Below are positions 40,014 through 43,188 of a stretch of 43,188 nt of DNA, piece by piece. The position numbers and the translations under genes are program-made. Source of the stretch: an uncultured Merdimonas sp. (GTDB lineage Bacteria; Bacillota; Clostridia; Lachnospirales; Lachnospiraceae); contig CALWAZ010000018.1 of assembly GCA_944375725.1 (NCBI GenBank), positions 1 through 43,188 on the forward strand, read 5' to 3'. Each line of letters begins with the position of its first letter. Position 1 is the first letter of the stretch. The notes beneath the pieces are model-generated. The model made no database searches. It was not told the origin of the DNA and saw only the letters and a list, made by a program, of their open reading frames with translations.

Positions 40014-41000
40014 ATGAGTATCAGAATTGGAATTTTAGGTTACGGCAATCTGGGCCGGGGTGTGGAGTGTGCGGCAGCGCAGAACCCGGATATGGAGCTG
40101 AAAGCGGTATTTACCAGAAGAAATCCGGCGGATTTGACCATCTGGTCTGAGACGGCGGAGGTTTTAAGTGTCTCTGAACTGGAAAACTGGAAGGATAAGC
40201 TGGATGTACTGATTCTCTGCGGGGGAAGCGCTACGGATCTGCCGGAGCAGACACCGGAGTGCGCAAAGTATTTCAATGTGATTGACAGCTTTGATACCCA
40301 TGCGAAGATTCCGGAGCATTTCGCGGCAGTGGATGAAGCCGCGAAGAAGAGCGGCAAGGTGGCGATCATTTCTGTGGGCTGGGATCCGGGCCTTTTCTCC
40401 CTGAACCGCATGTATGCAAATGCGATTCTTCCGGAAGGAAAAGACTATACCTTCTGGGGACGGGGCGTAAGCCAGGGACACTCCGATGCGGTTCGCCGGG
40501 TGCCGGGCGTAAAGGATGCCAGACAGTATACGATTCCAGTGGAAAGCGCTCTGGAGGCAGTCCGCGCGGGAAAGAATCCGGAACTTTCCACCAGAGAGAA
40601 GCATACGAGAGAGTGCTTCGTGGTACTGGAAGAGGGAGCCGATCCGGCAAAGGTGGAGCAGGAGATCAAGACCATGCCCAATTATTTCTCCGATTATGAT
40701 ACGACTGTGCATTTTATCAGCGAGGAAGAGATGAAGCGGAATCACAGCGCCCTTCCCCACGGAGGCTTTGTGCTGCGGAGCGGCGTGACCGGACGGGAGA
40801 AGGAGCACCATCATCTGATTGAGTATACCCTGAAGCTGGATTCCAATCCGGAGTTTACCTCCAGTGTGCTTGTGGCTTATGCGAGAGCTGCTTACCGTAT
40901 GGCACAGGAGGGGATGTCCGGCTGCAAGACAGTCTTTGATGTGGCTCCGGCATATTTGAGTCCGAAGAGCGGTGAGGAGCTGCGTGCTTCCATGCTTTAA
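40014..41000 (+). CDS. ddh: meso-Diaminopimelate D-dehydrogenase
   Basis: A 328-residue NADPH-dependent enzyme that makes meso-diaminopimelate directly from tetrahydrodipicolinate and ammonia, feeding lysine and peptidoglycan. The start at 40014 follows GGAG by nine bases. The N-terminal Rossmann motif is GILGYGNLGRGVE; SVGWDPGLFSLNRMYA, the WGRGVSQGHSDAVRRVPGVKDARQYT block and HHLIEYTLKLDSNPEFT are the family hallmarks of substrate binding. It shortens the lysine route relative to the succinylase pathway. It lies directly after the NuoE-like gene, with no obvious reason for the pairing. Confidence 0.96.
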   Translation: MSIRIGILGYGNLGRGVECAAAQNPDMELKAVFTRRNPADLTIWSETAEVLSVSELENWKDKLDVLILCGGSATDLPEQTPECAKYFNVIDSFDTHAKIPEHFAAVDEAAKKSGKVAIISVGWDPGLFSLNRMYANAILPEGKDYTFWGRGVSQGHSDAVRRVPGVKDARQYTIPVESALEAVRAGKNPELSTREKHTRECFVVLEEGADPAKVEQEIKTMPNYFSDYDTTVHFISEEEMKRNHSALPHGGFVLRSGVTGREKEHHHLIEYTLKLDSNPEFTSSVLVAYARAAYRMAQEGMSGCKTVFDVAPAYLSPKSGEELRASML

Positions 41001-41046
41001 ATTCCGCCTGTTTCGGAGAAAAGAGCAGATACGGGAGGCGTAAGCT

Positions 41047-41646
41047 TTGGACAAATCAGAGACAAAGGACAGAGTACGGGAAAGAATCGAAGAGAAAATC
41101 ACGGGGTTTCCGGTCTGCGAATACGCCTTTATCCGGCTGGAAGAGATTCCGTTTTCCGAAAAGGTACGCTATATCTGCAGGACGGAGTGTCCCAGATACG
41201 GGAAATCCTGGTCCTGCCCGCCGGCGGTGGGTACTGTGGAGGAATGCCGGAGACGCTGCCTGGCTTTTGAGGGAGGCTTTATTTTCACGACAGTTTCGGA
41301 AGGCGCCGATCTGGAAAATATGGATGCCATGCTGGCCATGCGGACGGATCATGAGAAAATTACCAGGCAGATCGTGAAAATATTCCGGGAAGAATACGAG
41401 AAGGTTCAGGCTTTTTCCACGGAGTCCTGTGCTATCTGTGAGAAATGCAGTTATCCGGACGCGCCCTGCCGGCATCCGGATCATATGCTTCCCAGTGTGG
41501 AAGGACAGGGAATTCTGGTGACAGAACTGGCAGAGTCTCATGACATTACTTTTTTGAATGGAAGCGATGTGGTGACATGGTTCAGCCTGATTCTGTATTC
41601 CGGACAGCGGCAGGAGGCTTGTCCGGACAGCAAGGAGAGTATATGA
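41047..41646 (+). CDS. DUF2284 metal-binding protein
   Basis: A 199-residue Cys-rich protein matching the DUF2284 family of predicted metal-binding proteins. The characteristic cluster is CRTECPRYGKSWSCPPAVGTVEEC near residues 45-65, with a second group ESCAICEKCSYPDAPCRHPDHMLPSVE near residues 127-155. Together they could carry iron-sulfur clusters or other metals. The start is a TTG at 41047 with GGGAGG eight bases upstream. Its stop overlaps the ATG of the zinc alcohol dehydrogenase gene (ATGA), so the two are translationally coupled. Corrinoid or methyl-transfer genes that sometimes accompany the family are not seen here. Function unknown. Confidence 0.85.
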   Translation: MDKSETKDRVRERIEEKITGFPVCEYAFIRLEEIPFSEKVRYICRTECPRYGKSWSCPPAVGTVEECRRRCLAFEGGFIFTTVSEGADLENMDAMLAMRTDHEKITRQIVKIFREEYEKVQAFSTESCAICEKCSYPDAPCRHPDHMLPSVEGQGILVTELAESHDITFLNGSDVVTWFSLILYSGQRQEACPDSKESI

Positions 41647-42854
41647 AAACCATTTATTTTGAAAAAGACATTCCGCGGATCCTGATTACAAAGTTTGCGG
41701 CCAGGTTCTGCCGGCCGCTTCTTTTTACTGGCCTGAACGCGGTGAAATACAATAAAAATCTTCCAAACGCACCCCTTCCGGGACCGGACTGGGTGCGGGT
41801 GAAGAATACAGCATGCGGTGTCTGCGGTACAGACGTGAGTTTTTTTCAGGCGACCACAGGCACCTCTTCGGCTTTTGAACCCATTCCCGGCTCAGCCAGA
41901 ACCTATCTGGGCCATGAAAATGTGGGAGTGGTAGTGGAGACAGGACCGGAGGTTACGAAATTCAAGGTGGGCGACCGGGTGACCATCCGGGAATATATGT
42001 CTGGCTGCGGCAATAAAGGCATTAAGCCGCCCTGCAGATACTGCGCGGAAGGAAATTATAACCTCTGCCTGAATTACGGAGAGCCCAGCCCCTTAAAGCT
42101 TCCTGATACGGGAGCGGGTATGGGAGATTATTTTCTGGCGTCTCAGCAGCAGCTGACGAAGATTCTGGACGAGCTGACAGACGATCAGGCGGTGCTTCTG
42201 GAGCCCTCCAGTGTGTCAGTACATTCCGTATTGATGGACCGCCCGGAAAAGGGCGAGAAGATTCTGGTGTACGGCTGCGGCATGATCGGCCTTGGAATTG
42301 TGCAGGCATTGAAGATTATTCAGCCAGACTGCGAAGTCTGGGTTACCACCCGGAAGAAGGCAAGACAGGAGCTGGCGCTTAAGTTTGGCGCGGATCACAT
42401 CCTGTCCGGGGACATTTATGAGGAAAGCGCGAAGGCCACAGGCGGAAGCCGCGTGTATACCGGTATGAACGGAAATAAAATGTTTTTCGGCGGTTTTGAC
42501 CGGGTGTATGACTGTGCCGGCGGCGGCAAGGCCAACACTCTGTGCTGCCGTCTGCTCCGCCCCAGGGGTACCTATATGAAGGTGGGACATCATATGGCGG
42601 CTGTAAATTATGATGAAACACCGGTCTGGTGGCAGGAATTGAAGATGATCGGCGTGGATGCCCATGGAATGGAAGAGTGGCAGGGCAGAAAGCTTTATAC
42701 CTTTGATCTGGTGCAGGAGTGGATGCGGGACGGCCTTTATAAGACAGACGGCTTGATCACGCACCGTTTTCCTCTGGATCGGTATAAGGATGCCTTTGCG
42801 ACGGCCATTAAAAATCCGCCAGAGCTTATCAAAATCGTGCTGGACTGCAGATAG
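41643..42854 (+). CDS. Zinc-dependent alcohol dehydrogenase family protein
   Basis: A 403-residue medium-chain dehydrogenase. The start at 41643 follows AAGGAG by five bases and overlaps the preceding stop codon. The catalytic zinc site is seen in ACGVCGTD and YLGHENVG, the structural zinc cysteines in SGCGNKGIKPPCRYCAEGNYNLC near residues 121-143, and the nucleotide fold in ILVYGCGMIGLGIVQALK near residue 210. Compared with typical members of about 350 residues there is an N-terminal extension of about 40 residues and a longer loop before the GHE motif, so the substrate may differ from simple alcohols; polyol or threonine-type dehydrogenases are alternatives. Coupling to the DUF2284 gene suggests related roles. 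Confidence 0.9.
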   Translation: MKTIYFEKDIPRILITKFAARFCRPLLFTGLNAVKYNKNLPNAPLPGPDWVRVKNTACGVCGTDVSFFQATTGTSSAFEPIPGSARTYLGHENVGVVVETGPEVTKFKVGDRVTIREYMSGCGNKGIKPPCRYCAEGNYNLCLNYGEPSPLKLPDTGAGMGDYFLASQQQLTKILDELTDDQAVLLEPSSVSVHSVLMDRPEKGEKILVYGCGMIGLGIVQALKIIQPDCEVWVTTRKKARQELALKFGADHILSGDIYEESAKATGGSRVYTGMNGNKMFFGGFDRVYDCAGGGKANTLCCRLLRPRGTYMKVGHHMAAVNYDETPVWWQELKMIGVDAHGMEEWQGRKLYTFDLVQEWMRDGLYKTDGLITHRFPLDRYKDAFATAIKNPPELIKIVLDCR

Positions 42855-42859
42855 GAATG

Positions 42860-42888
42860 GAATAGAAAAACGGAAAACAGCATATAGT
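42860..42888 (+). promoter_or_regulatory. Possible sigma-E promoter of yqfC
   Basis: CATATAGT (42881-42888) resembles the sporulation sigma-E -10 element, with GAATAGAA about 14 bases upstream as a possible -35. Bacillus yqfCD is under sigma-E, which fits, but the match is partial. Confidence 0.4.
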
Positions 42889-42920
42889 AGGGGTAAGGAA
42901 AGCAAAGGTCCGGGTAGGAT

Positions 42921-43181
42921 ATGGGCTTTAGAGAACGGGCAGCAGATGCCTTGAATCTGCCGAAGGATCTGACGCTTGGAGCGGTGATTATGACCATTAC
43001 CGGAAAGCATGAGGCTTATGTGGAAAACTACATGAGCCTCATTGAGTATACGGAATGCCTAATCCGCCTTCAGACCAGGACCTGTAAACTGGAGATTCAC
43101 GGTACAAATCTGGATATCGCTTATTATACCAACGACGAGATGAAGATCACCGGTGAGATTCAGGAGGTGAAATATTGCTGA
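42921..43181 (+). CDS. yqfC: Sporulation protein YqfC
   Basis: An 86-residue protein of the YabP/YqfC sporulation family. The sequence LNLPKDLTLGAVIMTITGKHEAYVENYMSLIEYTECLIRLQT followed by LEIHGTNLDIAYYTNDEMKITGEI matches the family across its whole length. It is made in the mother cell of spore formers and is usually followed by yqfD, which starts here before the window ends. The stop codon overlaps the yqfD start region. GGGTAGGAT serves as the ribosome binding site. A sigma-E-like promoter lies upstream. Confidence 0.93.
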   Translation: MGFRERAADALNLPKDLTLGAVIMTITGKHEAYVENYMSLIEYTECLIRLQTRTCKLEIHGTNLDIAYYTNDEMKITGEIQEVKYC

Positions 43182-43188
43182 TTTCTTT
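43175..43188 (+). CDS. yqfD: Sporulation protein YqfD, first codons only
   Basis: A TTG at 43175, six bases after AGGAGGTG, opens a frame reading MLIS that overlaps the yqfC stop codon by seven bases and runs off the window. The identity is inferred from the conserved yqfC-yqfD order. Confidence 0.6.

Noticed and set aside
1..43188. tRNA or rRNA genes, CRISPR arrays, complete transposons, prophage
   Set aside because: None was seen on reading both strands. tRNAs can be missed by eye, so a tRNAscan-SE run would be decisive.

Overview
This window looks like a chromosomal segment of an anaerobic, spore-forming Firmicute, most likely family Lachnospiraceae (class Clostridia). This is inferred from gene content (Rex, an NfnAB-like pair, meso-diaminopimelate dehydrogenase, a YqfC/YqfD sporulation locus, CspB-like germination proteases, a DUF2284 protein, a CFI-box protein), from strong AGGAGG-type ribosome binding sites, and from moderately high GC with GC-rich third codon positions. 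No tRNA, rRNA, CRISPR array, prophage or intact transposon was seen. Most of the window is ordinary core genome; the less ordinary parts are short intergenic structures and a few small accessory genes.

Layout. 1-5.1 kb: leuS, a duplicated promoter-like repeat, an MBL-fold hydrolase and a CLC antiporter with CLC-F (fluoride) features behind a folded leader. 4.97-6.05 kb: an elaborate inverted-repeat element (possible structured RNA), a small hypothetical gene, an unannotated 41-residue gene and a Cys/Gly-rich repeat protein sharing a terminator with it. 6.2-11 kb: zinc-dependent phospholipase C-like protein, UMF1-type MFS transporter and two consecutive subtilases, the second CspB-like. 11-15.1 kb: icd with a strong promoter, overlapped by an MBOAT O-acyltransferase; two tandem copies of a folded ~139-bp repeat; then the SGNH-like partner of the MBOAT. 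15.1-17 kb: ABC-F ATPase (minus), whose stop codon shares a hairpin loop with the stop codon of the SGNH gene.

17.2-23.5 kb: rex with a candidate auto-operator in its promoter, alr, mazF without a visible mazE, a yebC-family regulator, a CFI-box protein, metY, and a TepA-like ClpP-fold protein whose start codon abuts a terminator. 23.6-27.7 kb: ftsK/spoIIIE, a zinc-ribbon/TPR membrane protein and a Dabb-domain protein. 27.7-31.5 kb: an NfnAB-like pair behind a two-hairpin leader, an MBL hydrolase and rlmH. 31.5-36.2 kb: the 5' remnant of an insertion sequence, an AGCS symporter divergent from a LysR regulator, and a marR-MATE operon preceded by a paired operator.

36.2-43.2 kb: two AT-richer hypothetical genes (possible acquired island), a D,D-carboxypeptidase, a C39-like hypothetical protein, a stand-alone NuoE-like [2Fe-2S] protein, ddh, DUF2284, a zinc-dependent alcohol dehydrogenase, and yqfC followed by the first codons of yqfD. 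Envelope functions recur (alr, ddh, the D,D-carboxypeptidase, MBOAT/SGNH), as do sporulation functions (yqfCD, ftsK/spoIIIE, CspB-like protease, Cys-rich protein) and redox functions (Rex, NfnAB, NuoE-like, ADH). All functional calls rest on motifs and family resemblance read by eye; no database search was run.
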